A stretch of 32,030 nucleotides of DNA from Paenibacillus sp. (GTDB taxonomy: Bacteria > Bacillota > Bacilli > Paenibacillales > Paenibacillaceae), in assembly GCA_031254035.1 (NCBI GenBank), contig JAIRVF010000002.1, positions 1 through 32,030 on the forward strand. The letters run 5' to 3'. A model generated the notes under the pieces. It worked only from the letters and a program-made list of their open reading frames with translations, was not told where the DNA came from and ran no database searches. Below, piece after piece: positions 1-7,746 of the stretch (its first letter is position 1; each line of letters begins with the position of its first letter). Made by a program: the position numbers and the translations under genes.

Positions 1-248
1 ATTAAATGATCTGATCTGTTTTCAACCTCGACATAATAATCGACCAGTGTTTCAATAGGGATATTAAGTGCTCTTCCGAGAGACATAATAGTCTGATCTT
101 CAGGTCGTTTGACATCCCCCTTTTCAATTTTAGATATTGTTCCTTTAGGGATGCCGGATAAATCCGACAACTGTGTAAGTGTTATATCTAGCTCGCATCT
201 GGCTGCGTGTATTAATTCCCTGATTGATTTTTTGACATCTACTTCCAA
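1..248 (-). CDS. XRE-family HTH transcriptional regulator (partial, runs off left edge)
   Basis: The minus strand reads from a TTG at 248-246, preceded by GGAGGG seven bases upstream, with no stop to the window edge (about 82 codons visible). The first ~65 residues form a lambda-repressor-type helix-turn-helix: LTQLSDLSGIPKGTISKIEKG is the classic helix 2-turn-helix 3 of the XRE/Cro family, followed by a helix with LGRALNIPIETLV. Such proteins bind DNA as dimers and are often autoregulatory. The promoter just upstream overlaps three phased repeats that could be its operator. Beyond residue ~70 the fold is not visible, so an additional C-terminal domain (peptidase, sensor or toxin/antitoxin partner) outside the window cannot be excluded. 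The only other in-frame ATG lies inside the HTH, so TTG is the sensible start. Confidence 0.85.
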   Translation of the reverse strand, partial: MEVDVKKSIRELIHAARCELDITLTQLSDLSGIPKGTISKIEKGDVKRPEDQTIMSLGRALNIPIETLVDYYVEVENRSDHL

Positions 249-281
249 TTATCATCCCTCCTAACTACACCGTTCAACCAT

Positions 282-310
282 ATATTACCACATTGTAAAA
301 TACATGTAAA
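282..310 (-). promoter_or_regulatory. Predicted sigma-A promoter of the XRE regulator
   Basis: On the minus strand TTTACA (310-305) and TAATAT (287-282) are separated by exactly 17 bases. This is close to the vegetative consensus and lies about 34 bases upstream of the XRE start codon. Confidence 0.6.
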
Positions 311-320
311 CAAATGTAAA
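293..320. promoter_or_regulatory. Candidate operator: three phased WTGTAAA repeats
   Basis: TTGTAAA at 293-299, ATGTAAA at 304-310 and ATGTAAA at 314-320 recur every 10-11 bases, that is, on one face of the helix. They overlap the -35 box and spacer of the divergent XRE promoter. The position suggests an autoregulatory binding site for the XRE protein; the binding partner is inferred. Confidence 0.5.
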
Positions 321-671
321 TATAATAAATTACGGAGCTAATATTTACTTAAACGGTATGAGGAAAACGGTAAGTTAGCTTTAATATATATATAAAACAG
401 GGAAATATAATGGCTTGAGATTTGATTGCTCTCACTATGTACTAGAAAAAAATATATAGTATTTTGAAACTAAACTGGTATTTACCACTAATTTCATTTT
501 GGAGGGGGAAACAAAAAAACGTTGTCGAAAATAAATAAGATACCCAAAACAGAAAGTCGTTAGAAAAATGAGATGCCCGAAGCTGTTGACGAGTTACTGA
601 AGACAGCGGAGGCATTGCAGTATTGCACGGCCAAAATGCAGGTACAAAAAACGTTAAGAAAGCAGGATAAC
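321..671. other. Intergenic region upstream of first GNAT, with interrupted reading frame
   Basis: No convincing gene. A strong GGAGGGGG (501-508) precedes a TTG at 522, which opens a 13-codon reading frame closed by TAG at 561-563. The same frame then continues without stop through ATG 573 into the GNAT gene. This could be a decayed small gene upstream of the acetyltransferase, or a leader. The peptide around 573-671 (AVDELLKTAEALQYCTAKM) is not one I recognise. Confidence 0.3.
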
Positions 672-1109
672 ATGATTACAATCAGACATATCACCGAAAA
701 AGATCTATCAGGGCTTAGCCACTTATACGAGGAATTACTGGGGATCTCGACCCACCTTGATCAGATGCTTCAGGTATTCAAGTCTGCGGAGAGCAGCGGG
801 AACTATCATATTTTAGGAGCTTTTCATGAAGGAGAGCTGGCTGGATCGCTCATGGGAATCGTGTGCCTTGATTTAATCGGTAATTGCAAACCGTTTATGG
901 TGATTGAAAATGTTATCGTTTCAGGACGGATCCGCAGACAAGGCATCGGACAGAAACTGATGAACGAAATCGAAAAGATCGCCCGGGAGAACGGCTGCGG
1001 TTATATCATTCTCGTATCCGGAGAGCAGCGCAAGGAAGCGCATATATTTTATGAGAAACTGGGATACCGCGATGAGAAGGTAGAAGGATTCCGCAAGCAC
1101 TTGCATTAG
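672..1109 (+). CDS. GNAT family N-acetyltransferase
   Basis: A 145-residue protein beginning MITIRHITEKDLSGL, the usual beta1-alpha1 opening of GNAT enzymes, which transfer acetyl from acetyl-CoA to an amine. Motif A, the pyrophosphate-binding loop, is RRQGIGQKLM at about residues 104-113, preceded by the beta4 strand FMVIENVIV. The C-terminal FYEKLGY is the usual GNAT beta6/alpha4 motif. Although the frame is open from 573, the fold starts at ATG 672, with a weak AGGA just upstream; the extra 33 residues of the longer version do not fit the family. The substrate cannot be told from sequence. It heads a run of small plus-strand genes and is followed 31 bases later by a small unknown gene. Confidence 0.85.
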   Translation: MITIRHITEKDLSGLSHLYEELLGISTHLDQMLQVFKSAESSGNYHILGAFHEGELAGSLMGIVCLDLIGNCKPFMVIENVIVSGRIRRQGIGQKLMNEIEKIARENGCGYIILVSGEQRKEAHIFYEKLGYRDEKVEGFRKHLH

Positions 1110-1140
1110 CAGTGAAATGGATGAAAAGGAGAATATATAT

Positions 1141-1362
1141 TTGGATACGCTGACATTAGTCCGTTTTAACGGTACGGAGACACACAAGCTGGCTGAAGCC
1201 CAGGCTTACGCAACCCGAAATGGGGAAGGCGACGATCGGAAGATCATGTTATGGTTTGAAACGAAAACCGATCCAGAGCCGTTGGTATGTTTGCCGAACC
1301 CGGATGAACTACTAACTAACCCCAGCGCATGTCTGCTGGAGCGGGCTAACGATGGATGTTAA
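1141..1362 (+). CDS. Small hypothetical protein, possibly frameshifted at its C-terminus
   Basis: TTG at 1141 has AAGGAG about eight bases upstream, a better start than the in-frame ATG at 1117, which lies ahead of that ribosome binding site. The 73-residue product is soluble and acidic, with no family I recognise. It stops abruptly after RANDGC. An overlapping ORF in another frame (1352-1432, 26 residues, MDVNYYDGSKPD..., rich in aromatic and charged residues) has the look of a natural C-terminal tail. The two may be one gene split by a frameshift, or the overlap may be chance. Confidence 0.45.
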   Translation: MDTLTLVRFNGTETHKLAEAQAYATRNGEGDDRKIMLWFETKTDPEPLVCLPNPDELLTNPSACLLERANDGC

Positions 1363-1420
1363 TTATTATGACGGCAGTAAGCCTGATACGCGGTTTGAAT
1401 TGGAAGGGGATTTCTTCTAT

Positions 1421-1455
1421 CGTAAAAAATAACCCTGAGGTTAACTATTTTTACG
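1421..1455. other. Stem-loop at end of small hypothetical gene
   Basis: CGTAAAAA and TAACC pair with GGTTA and TTTTTACG around a short CTGA loop, with bulges. No clean T-run follows, so it is a weak terminator, a processing hairpin or an mRNA stabiliser at most. Confidence 0.4.
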
Positions 1456-1504
1456 AAGGAAAAATAAATGGCCTGTAAAATGAAGTGTAGGGCGAGGAGA
1501 TATT

Positions 1505-2011
1505 ATGGAGATTGAAATTGTCCCAGTGAAGCAAAGTGAAAAGCATATTTTAGAAAATTTATACCAACTTTACGAGTATGATTTCAGTGAATATACGAAA
1601 CTGGACATCGATAAAGATGGAAAATATCCCGTGAACATCGATTTTTATTGGGAAGGCGATGGCAGGTGGAAACCGTATTTCATTAAAATGTCTGGAACCG
1701 TGATGGGTTTCGTTATTGCACTTCTGGAAAATATGGATGTGAATCCGGATCCTGACCATGTAGTCTATGATTTTATGATTTTGAAAAAATATAGAAGACA
1801 AGGTGTAGGATATAGCGCTGCATTCAAAACATTTGAACTTTATCAGGCTAATTGGAAGCTTGCGCAGATGGAGGCGAATCAGGGCGCCATTTTCTTTTGG
1901 AGAAAAGTGATTCATGATTTCACGAATGGAAAATATACGGAAAACTATCGTGAAGATAGAAAGATGTATGTCCAATCCTTCAGCACGAAACAGAGTGGGC
2001 AAAACGTCTAA
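1505..2011 (+). CDS. GNAT family N-acetyltransferase (paralogue of the 8588-9091 gene)
   Basis: A 168-residue protein with a clear GNAT motif A, LKKYRRQGVGYSAAFKTFEL (about residues 95-114), and the conserved strand VYDFMILKKYR before it. The start ATG has GAGGAG seven bases upstream. It shares a distinctive frame with the gene at 8588: NLYQLYEYDFSEY, a YW-EGDGR stretch, W-K-xQMEAN and FWRKVI-x-FTN. Both therefore belong to one subfamily, in which the acceptor strand carries FW instead of FY. The substrate is unknown. The gene ends 18 bases before the serine hydrolase and is probably cotranscribed with it. Confidence 0.85.
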   Translation: MEIEIVPVKQSEKHILENLYQLYEYDFSEYTKLDIDKDGKYPVNIDFYWEGDGRWKPYFIKMSGTVMGFVIALLENMDVNPDPDHVVYDFMILKKYRRQGVGYSAAFKTFELYQANWKLAQMEANQGAIFFWRKVIHDFTNGKYTENYREDRKMYVQSFSTKQSGQNV

Positions 2012-2029
2012 AGATAAATCCCAAGAAAG

Positions 2030-3049
2030 ATGGTGGCTGATATGAAGGGAATAGAAAAGGTTCATCAATTGCTGGAGAGCTGGGTTGCGGACAAGAAAAT
2101 ACCTGGAGCTGTCGTTGACATTCGGGTGGGTAATCAAATGAAATGGCAGTCTGCTTACGGCACGGCAACGCTCGATACCATTTTTGATGTAGCTTCATTA
2201 ACCAAAGTTGCCGTGACCTTACCAGGGATCATGATGCTCGTAGAGTCGTCCAAATTATCGCTCCAAGATCCGGTGCAAAAGTATATTCCGGAGTTCCGTC
2301 ATGCCGAAGTGACCATAGAGCATTGTTTAAAACATATATCCGGTCTGCCTGCCGGGATTCCAGATTTCGAGAAACGACACAGCATCGTAGATGCTAAACA
2401 GCAGATTTTTGAAATGGGTCTTGAGGCTGCTCCGGGAGAACGGGTGAATTACAGCGATCTCGGGTTTATCCTGCTGGGCTGGATCATTTCCCGCCTTACC
2501 GACCAAAGCCTAGACGAGTTTGCGAAGGAAACTATCTATACGCCAATCGGCATGAAAGATAGTTGTTTTAATCCATCTCAGGATCTTCATCATCGTATTG
2601 CGCCTACGGAATGGGATGGAAGCAAATATATCCTTGGAGAGGTCCATGATGAAACCAGTTATCGTCTGGGAGGTGTAGCAGGCAGTGCCGGATTATTTAC
2701 TACAGCCGAAGATTTATCTAAATACGCACAAGTCTGGCTTTATCCTGAACAATATTCACTGTTAACCAAAGAGACGATGGAGGCTTGCAGAACATCCGTT
2801 TTTGACGGGAGAGGCCTCGGCTGGCAGGTGCAAGGGAGTCCGGGAGTAACACTTTCCTGTGGTCCTCATTGGCCGGTGGGAAGCTTTGGGCATACAGGAT
2901 ATACAGGCACCAGCCTTTGGATTAACCCTGTAGATAAAGTGAGCGTCGTATTTCTGACCAATGCGGTGCATTACGGCAGAGATAGCCTTAACGTCTTTAG
3001 AGAACTGCGGCCAATTTTGCATGAGGCGGTTATTGCTGCTAATTTATAA
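2030..3049 (+). CDS. Serine hydrolase, class C beta-lactamase/DD-peptidase-like family
   Basis: A 339-residue protein of the Beta-lactamase (PF00144-type) superfamily. The three active-site elements are present: SLTK (S56-x-x-K59) with the nucleophile, YSD (141-143) in place of the YxN motif, and HTG (288-290) as the KTG equivalent, plus the family signature HISGLPAG. There is no signal peptide, so it probably acts in the cytoplasm as an esterase or peptidase-like hydrolase; these families are broad and few members are true beta-lactamases. ATG 2030 and ATG 2042 are both possible starts; the four residues between them do not matter to the fold. Length is normal for the family. Confidence 0.88.
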   Translation: MVADMKGIEKVHQLLESWVADKKIPGAVVDIRVGNQMKWQSAYGTATLDTIFDVASLTKVAVTLPGIMMLVESSKLSLQDPVQKYIPEFRHAEVTIEHCLKHISGLPAGIPDFEKRHSIVDAKQQIFEMGLEAAPGERVNYSDLGFILLGWIISRLTDQSLDEFAKETIYTPIGMKDSCFNPSQDLHHRIAPTEWDGSKYILGEVHDETSYRLGGVAGSAGLFTTAEDLSKYAQVWLYPEQYSLLTKETMEACRTSVFDGRGLGWQVQGSPGVTLSCGPHWPVGSFGHTGYTGTSLWINPVDKVSVVFLTNAVHYGRDSLNVFRELRPILHEAVIAANL

Positions 3050-3093
3050 AAGTACGGAGAAAAACTGACATCACCGACAGGAGGATTCGATCT

Positions 3094-3354
3094 ATGTACA
3101 TGTCCATAAAAATACCCAAAGAACAAAAGGTGGAAATCGCTCAACGCGTTCAAACCTATTTTGAAGAGGAACGCTCCGAAAGTATTGGACAGCTGGGGGC
3201 GGAGCAGCTAATTGATTTTATGATCACCGAACTAGGACCTCATATTTATAACCAAGCGGTTGCTGATGCCAGAGCTTTAATAACGGAAAAAATGGCGCAA
3301 ATTGATGATGAACTGTACACGCTGGAGAAGCCCGTACAGCATCTGAGAAGATAA
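3094..3354 (+). CDS. DUF2164 family protein
   Basis: An 86-residue soluble protein, preceded by AGGAGG with good spacing. It matches the DUF2164 pattern as I remember it: an N-terminal IKIPKEQK, a helix with QTYFEEERSE, IGQLGAEQLIDFMITELGP, then YNQAVADARALI. Members are widespread, single-domain and of unknown function. ATG 3100 is an in-frame alternative start two codons in. It sits between the serine hydrolase and a VanZ gene on the same strand. Confidence 0.85.
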   Translation: MYMSIKIPKEQKVEIAQRVQTYFEEERSESIGQLGAEQLIDFMITELGPHIYNQAVADARALITEKMAQIDDELYTLEKPVQHLRR

Positions 3355-3365
3355 TACCGAGCGAA

Positions 3366-3818
3366 ATGAACACGAACGATAAAGGGCTCAAAATTCTCGC
3401 CTGGATATTTTTAACCGGATACGCCATTTGTATATTGTATTGGATGTTCCGGGGATTCGGCCGGACCAAGCAGACGGAATTCCGGGCGAATCTGGTGCCG
3501 TTCAAAACCATTTTCGGTTATATCTTTAACATGAACCAGCGAAATATAGGGACCACGATCATTAACTTAGCAGGCAACATTGGGGTTTTTATTCCATTTG
3601 GCGTGGTGCTCCCCTATCTGTTTAGAAGGCTCAGGAGTTATGGCCGATTTATTACATACTTTACTGGTTCCATCGTGGTTCTGGAAATTCTGCAGACAGT
3701 CCTTAAAGTAGGTACAGGCGACATCGATGACGTCATTTTAAATGTGATTGGCGCTTCCTTCGGATTTGTTTTTTATCGGTTTTTTGCATCTAAAGCTTCC
3801 GGCTGGCCAGGGAAGTGA
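3366..3818 (+). CDS. VanZ family membrane protein
   Basis: A 150-residue protein with about four hydrophobic segments. The VanZ hallmark region is clear: NLAGNIGVFIPFGVVLPYLF followed by EILQTVLKVGTGDIDDVILNVIGASFGF, the D-D-x-x-x-N motif conserved in the family. VanZ proteins of glycopeptide-resistance clusters give low-level teicoplanin resistance, but most chromosomal homologues have unknown roles at the membrane. The ribosome binding site is poor. The stop codon overlaps the GTG of the next fragment by four bases. Confidence 0.88.
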   Translation: MNTNDKGLKILAWIFLTGYAICILYWMFRGFGRTKQTEFRANLVPFKTIFGYIFNMNQRNIGTTIINLAGNIGVFIPFGVVLPYLFRRLRSYGRFITYFTGSIVVLEILQTVLKVGTGDIDDVILNVIGASFGFVFYRFFASKASGWPGK

Positions 3819-4075
3819 GGTTGGGACATGATCCGGAGAAGCTGGAGCTGCTTTGGAACGCTTTTCTCAAGGGTTACCAGTCCATCCGTGTTTTGAGTGA
3901 AAATGATCTTAAAGCCGTACCGATGTTTGTCGCGATCCGTCAGTTATGGTTGTTTGGATTATGCCTGAAGGACCCGCATATTATGGGCAGTATTGATTTT
4001 GGCGACGATTTTATCGATGAGAAGATGGGCTATTTTAAAAGTTTACCGGTATTAAAGGAAGATATCAGCGTTTAG
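3815..4075 (+). pseudogene. C-terminal remnant of an aminoglycoside-phosphotransferase-like kinase
   Basis: 86 codons open from a GTG overlapping the VanZ stop. The sequence (FLKGYQSIRVLSENDLKAV, then FVAIRQLWLFGL) resembles the C-terminal helical end of APH-fold kinases that phosphorylate antibiotics or small molecules. The catalytic HGD-x-x-x-x-N and DFD motifs and the whole N-lobe, normally over 200 residues, are absent. The upstream DNA is VanZ coding sequence, so the 5' part has been deleted. It is probably non-functional. Family assignment is from general resemblance and is moderate. Confidence 0.55.
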
Positions 4076-4213
4076 GTTCAGCGCCTATCCGAAGAGTATG
4101 CAAGCGGGCAAAAACGCTTTGAAAGATCAGGTGAGATATTGTTAGGTGCCTTTGATCCTTTTCCAACCGTTGAGCATTACGAAACTGTATATAAAAATGG
4201 AAATGTGCTATGA
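4076..4213 (+). other. In-frame open continuation after the kinase fragment (possible second remnant)
   Basis: Directly after the TAG at 4073-4075 the same frame remains open for 45 codons (QRLSEEYASGQKRFERSGEI..., ending TVYKNGNVL and TGA). Composition looks coding, with a natural ending, but there is no start codon with a ribosome binding site. I do not recognise the family. It may be the tail of another deleted gene, or of the same gene beyond a nonsense mutation. Confidence 0.35.
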
Positions 4214-4253
4214 GCGCTTAAGTAAATTCTAACAACTAAGGGGGGCACATGAT

Positions 4254-4787
4254 ATGATCGCATTCAACATTTGTTTTATTCGCCAAGGGAACCGGGTGCT
4301 TTTGCTAAACCGCAATAAGCCGAGCTGGATGGGCGCGTGGAATGGCGTTGGCGGCAAGTTGGAGCCCGGTGAAACACCTAGAGAGTCTATGCTGAGAGAA
4401 CTAAAGGAAGAAACGGGTATTGTGCCTGAACGGCTTTATTTTAAAGGATTGGTGACATGGGAAACGGATGGAGTCAAAACTGGAGGCATGTACACTTATG
4501 CTGCTGAATTGCCCGCAGAACTTCATTACCAAACGCCTCTTCTAACAGATGAGGGGATACTGGACTGGAAAGAGCTATCATGGATTCTACATCCAGAAAA
4601 TCGGGGCGTCGCTTATAATATCCCGAAGAGCATCGAAAAAATTTTATTTGATGAACATTGCTACGAGCATGTCTGTACCTATAAAAATGGTGAATTGCTG
4701 AAACACGAATCCATACGGATCGACCCGGATATTGAAAGCATAACCGATCCATCCACACTCAAAGAACGGATCCTGACAAACATTTGA
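4254..4787 (+). CDS. NUDIX hydrolase, 8-oxo-dGTP diphosphatase-like
   Basis: A 177-residue protein with a perfect Nudix box: G34-x5-E40-x7-R48-E49-L-x-E52-E53-x-G55-I56, the Mg2+-binding helix that cleaves nucleoside diphosphates linked to a moiety X. The N-terminus FNICFIRQGNRVLLLNRNKPSWMGAWNGVGG is typical of the MutT/YtkD-like branch, which cleans oxidised nucleotides. The substrate remains a guess. AGGGGGG lies about eight bases before ATG 4254; the ATG at 4249 is closed at once by a stop. The C-terminal ~40 residues extend past the minimal fold. The next gene begins 13 bases after the stop, so the two are probably coexpressed. Confidence 0.92.
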   Translation: MIAFNICFIRQGNRVLLLNRNKPSWMGAWNGVGGKLEPGETPRESMLRELKEETGIVPERLYFKGLVTWETDGVKTGGMYTYAAELPAELHYQTPLLTDEGILDWKELSWILHPENRGVAYNIPKSIEKILFDEHCYEHVCTYKNGELLKHESIRIDPDIESITDPSTLKERILTNI

Positions 4788-4800
4788 GGGGAGGGGAAAC

Positions 4801-5235
4801 ATGATGCTGCCTGAAGGCTATACGATATTGGAAGAAGTCCCGGCATTGGAAGAATACATTCTGCTTTGTACCGCGGTGGGTTGGGAAGAAGTAATGAACT
4901 TTACAGCTGCGGAACGATCTCTTCAGCAGTCATTATTCGGCGTAACTCTGCTGTATGGAAACGAATTAGTGGGTATGGGAAGGATTGTCGGAGACGGGGC
5001 GATCTATTTTTATATACAGGATATCATCGTTGTGCCGGAACACCAGAACAAGGGACTTGGCAGGGCTATTTTGGAATCGATTACTGGATATTTACATGAA
5101 CATGCACCAGAGAAAGCCTTTATCGGTCTGTTTGCTTCCCATGGAAAAGAAGATTTTTACCGGAAGTTTGGTTTTAATAACCATGAGGGTATGACCGGGA
5201 TGTTTGGTGTGGTAAATGAGGGGAAGATCTGGTAG
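4801..5235 (+). CDS. GNAT family N-acetyltransferase
   Basis: A 144-residue protein with ATGATG preceded by GAGGGGAGGGG. The GNAT core is plain: GMGRIVGDGAIYFYIQDIIVVPEH (beta3-beta4), motif A with NKGLGRAILE at about residues 82-91, and the C-terminal FYRKFGF. This arrangement is typical of the small YjcF/YhbS-like bacterial acetyltransferases with one domain. The acceptor is not predictable. The 13-base gap to the NUDIX gene suggests one transcript. No clear terminator follows; the next 375 bases hold a repeat block. Confidence 0.9.
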   Translation: MMLPEGYTILEEVPALEEYILLCTAVGWEEVMNFTAAERSLQQSLFGVTLLYGNELVGMGRIVGDGAIYFYIQDIIVVPEHQNKGLGRAILESITGYLHEHAPEKAFIGLFASHGKEDFYRKFGFNNHEGMTGMFGVVNEGKIW

Positions 5236-5354
5236 GTGGAAGAGATCGAAATGCACGTGCATTAAGACGTCCGATATCGGACAAATGTACGCTAATGAGC
5301 GATTTAGTTATCCGTAGCTGATTCGGGTATATGAGCGCTGAACTTTGAAATTCG

Positions 5355-5540
5355 TGCAAAAATGCATCTTTTTCACTTGATTTTATCTCTCCATAGGAGA
5401 AAAGATGCGAATGTGCAGGCTTTTTTGGCAATTTAACCTTCTTGTGGAGATCTCAGCCTGAAAGGATGCACTTTAGCAGGAATTTGTTTATTTGCCTTGT
5501 GATAAGTTGGAAAAAGATGCACTTTAGCATGTTTTTGCTA
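5355..5540. repeat. Intergenic hairpin plus direct-repeat block (Paenibacillus-type extragenic repeat)
   Basis: GCATCTTTT (5364-5372) pairs with AAAAGATGC (5400-5408), with CTCC/GGAG (5389-5392/5396-5399) nested inside. GATGCACTTTAGCA then occurs twice exactly, at 5465-5478 and 5516-5529, 51 bases apart. All four units share the GATGC core. On the minus strand the block reads as short peptides with repeated AKVHxF/KDAFLHEF motifs, a ghost pattern I associate from memory with extragenic repeats in Paenibacillus genomes. It fills most of the 5236-5610 gap; I see no gene there. Confidence 0.6.
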
Positions 5541-5610
5541 ACAGGGGAGGGCATCAAAACTTTATTGCTATGGAATTGAATCGTTCAGCGGACAGTCAGG
5601 GGGAAGAATT

Positions 5611-6135
5611 ATGAGACTGTATCATTTTAGCGAGGAATCCAATATCGAAATATTCCATCCACGCGTTAAAGCCAACCGGACGGATATGCCACCTGTCGTA
5701 TGGGCAATTGACGAGGAGCACCAATTTACGTTTTTTGTTCCGCGAAACTGTCCGCGCATTGTGTATACAAGGCATGAGGGGATGACGGAGGAGGATGGGA
5801 TCCGTTTTTTTGGTCAAACTTCGGCTGACATCGTCATAACGCTGGAAACTCGTTGGTACAATAGAATCGTTGATACTACATTATACCGATATGAATTGCC
5901 TTCAGAAACCTTTGAGCTGTTTGATGGGATCGCCGGTTATTATATTTCCAGGGAAATAGTAGAACCTATCGAAAAAAAGGAAATTCACGATCCCTTGCAG
6001 CGTTTATTAAGTTCGGGCATTGATATCCGTTTTACGCCGGATCTTTACCCGTTAAGAGATGCCATCTTGAAATCATCCATCAAGGATTTTGGCATCCATA
6101 GGTTTGAATATGCGGTACTCATATCTGAGCTTTGA
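5611..6135 (+). CDS. DUF6886 family protein
   Basis: A 174-residue soluble protein preceded by AGGGGGAAG. The sequence begins MRLYHFSEESNIEIFHPRV and contains PPVVWAIDEEHQFTFFVPR and TRWYNRIVDTTLYRYELP. I recall this from small Bacillota proteins annotated DUF6886. The opening LYHFSEE...I..F.PR resembles the start of ADP-ribosyltransferase-like DUF4433/DarT-related folds, but no catalytic motif is evident, so no enzymatic role is claimed. It is monocistronic by position and converges with the histidine kinase gene over a shared hairpin. Confidence 0.75.
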   Translation: MRLYHFSEESNIEIFHPRVKANRTDMPPVVWAIDEEHQFTFFVPRNCPRIVYTRHEGMTEEDGIRFFGQTSADIVITLETRWYNRIVDTTLYRYELPSETFELFDGIAGYYISREIVEPIEKKEIHDPLQRLLSSGIDIRFTPDLYPLRDAILKSSIKDFGIHRFEYAVLISEL

Positions 6136-6147
6136 TGTATATATGAA

Positions 6148-6176
6148 GAAAGCCCTGAGATATTCAGGACTTTTCT
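6148..6176. terminator. Bidirectional intrinsic terminator candidate
   Basis: AGCCCTGA (6151-6158) pairs with TCAGGACT (6164-6171), one mismatch, around a 5-base loop. TTTT follows on the plus strand and a T-rich stretch on the minus strand. It lies between the convergent DUF6886 and kinase genes. Confidence 0.5.
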
Positions 6177-6282
6177 GCATCAATTTATGTATGGCATTCG
6201 GGAACACGGCAGATGGGAAAACTCCAATTTGATAAGCGATGTGTAATCGGCTCTATGTATAGAACGAAGGTCAGCTTCCATA

Positions 6283-7746
6283 TTAGAAGTCTTCGGGTTT
6301 GTGTATCCTTGGGAGCTTTACCGTGAAGGTAGTTACCTGCCCGGGGGTGCTTTCGATCTGAATGGAGCCGCCATGATTATGTATAATGTTTTGCGTGATC
6401 ATAAATCCAAGACCTGTTCCCGTTTCTTTGGTGGTGAAAAAAGGCTGACCAAGTCTCTGAATCTGTTCCGGCGTCATGCCGCTACCTTCATCCTGCACGC
6501 TGAGAAGAACCTCTTGATCGCTGGAATCGGCTGTAACATATATAGTTCCGCTTACCTCCATGGCATCAATACTGTTTTTAAGAAGATTGATAAACACTTG
6601 CTTCAGTTGGTTAATTTCACCGACAATCCACAAAGAATCGTCAGGACCGATAAATTTAATTTCGATGTCCTTTAATGCCGACTGCACTTTCATTAAAGTG
6701 ATGACTTGTTCCAAAACCGGCAGGACATTCACGGGTTTGCTAACATGATTGCCCTGGGGCTTGGATAAGACGAGCAGTTCATTTACGATCAGTTCAATTC
6801 GATTAAGCTCGGATTCAATGATTTCGAAATAGGAGTCGGTACATCGTGTGGAAGTTCTCATCAGCTTCACGAATCCGTTGATTGAAGTCAGCGGGTTTCT
6901 GATTTCATGGGCGATTCCCGCAGCCAACTGCCCGGCCATGGTCAATTTTTCGGACTGCATGATATGCTCTTCTCTTTGCTTTTGATCCGTAATGTCCTTA
7001 AAGACTCCAACAGCTGCAGGTTCGCCTTCGTAACTAATAAAGAGAGTAAAACCTTCTACAAACTTTTGCTGGCCGTCCAAACAGTTGATCAGGTAGGTCA
7101 CTGTCTCAAAGGACTGACCGGAATAATGTCCTTTTCTGCGTTCCTGAAGCTCATGATGATAGGAAGCATCCACAACGTTATCGGTCGAAATTCCAAGCGC
7201 CACGCTTTCGTCCTTTACGTTGAACAGACGCAGAGCCGCTGGATTGACATATTGGGTAATTCCATTTTTGGTAATCAAGACAGCAAGGGGCATTTTCTCC
7301 AGCAGCTGCCTATATGAATTTTGCATATCAAGCAGCGCGATTTCAGATGAATTCAGTTTCATTTCCATATCAGATAATCGGGAACGATCCTCAAACTGAG
7401 CGAAATAATGATTGGGATCATGATGCTCATTGTGAATAATGGTCAAATGGATGGTAACATGCAGTTTTCGACCGGAAATAAGCTCGATCTGCCGCATGAA
7501 TTTTCCGTTCGTTCGATGCTGCGACTGGAGTGATTCGCCAAATGTTTGAATATCAGAGAACATTTCACGATATGCAAGGTCAAGTTCCGGGGAAATCGTG
7601 GATATGAATTCGTGCTGCGGATGTTCCAAAAGATCATGTAAGGCGGGGTTTATCTTCAAAAAGGTCCCATCGAGAGAGATGAGAGCCATTCCATGCACGG
7701 CATACTGAAAGGTGGGATCATTACTTTGGACATGATCTCGTAGCAC
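6283..7746 (-). CDS. PAS-domain sensor histidine kinase (sporulation-kinase type)
   Basis: The frame is open from 7803, but the ribosome binding site GGGGAGGAG sits seven bases before GTG 7746, giving 487 residues. No membrane segment is seen, so it is cytoplasmic. Two PAS domains come first (about residues 10-115 and 130-255), followed by HisKA with GIAHEIRNPLTSINGF (phospho-acceptor H280), then the ATP-binding domain with N-box INLLKNSIDAM, G1 DEGSGM, F-box PFFTTKETGTGLGF and a final G2-like stretch. This layout is that of the KinA/KinE/KinD catalytic type of Bacillales, which feed phosphate into Spo0F or a partner regulator. No response-regulator gene is adjacent, so it is an orphan kinase, as sporulation kinases usually are. 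Confidence 0.92.
   Translation of the reverse strand: MLRDHVQSNDPTFQYAVHGMALISLDGTFLKINPALHDLLEHPQHEFISTISPELDLAYREMFSDIQTFGESLQSQHRTNGKFMRQIELISGRKLHVTIHLTIIHNEHHDPNHYFAQFEDRSRLSDMEMKLNSSEIALLDMQNSYRQLLEKMPLAVLITKNGITQYVNPAALRLFNVKDESVALGISTDNVVDASYHHELQERRKGHYSGQSFETVTYLINCLDGQQKFVEGFTLFISYEGEPAAVGVFKDITDQKQREEHIMQSEKLTMAGQLAAGIAHEIRNPLTSINGFVKLMRTSTRCTDSYFEIIESELNRIELIVNELLVLSKPQGNHVSKPVNVLPVLEQVITLMKVQSALKDIEIKFIGPDDSLWIVGEINQLKQVFINLLKNSIDAMEVSGTIYVTADSSDQEVLLSVQDEGSGMTPEQIQRLGQPFFTTKETGTGLGFMITQNIIHNHGGSIQIESTPGQVTTFTVKLPRIHKPEDF

Noticed and set aside
5174..5431. Minus-strand ORF with AFLHEF-like motif
   Set aside because: It arises from the extragenic repeat block and overlaps the end of the GNAT gene; not a real gene.
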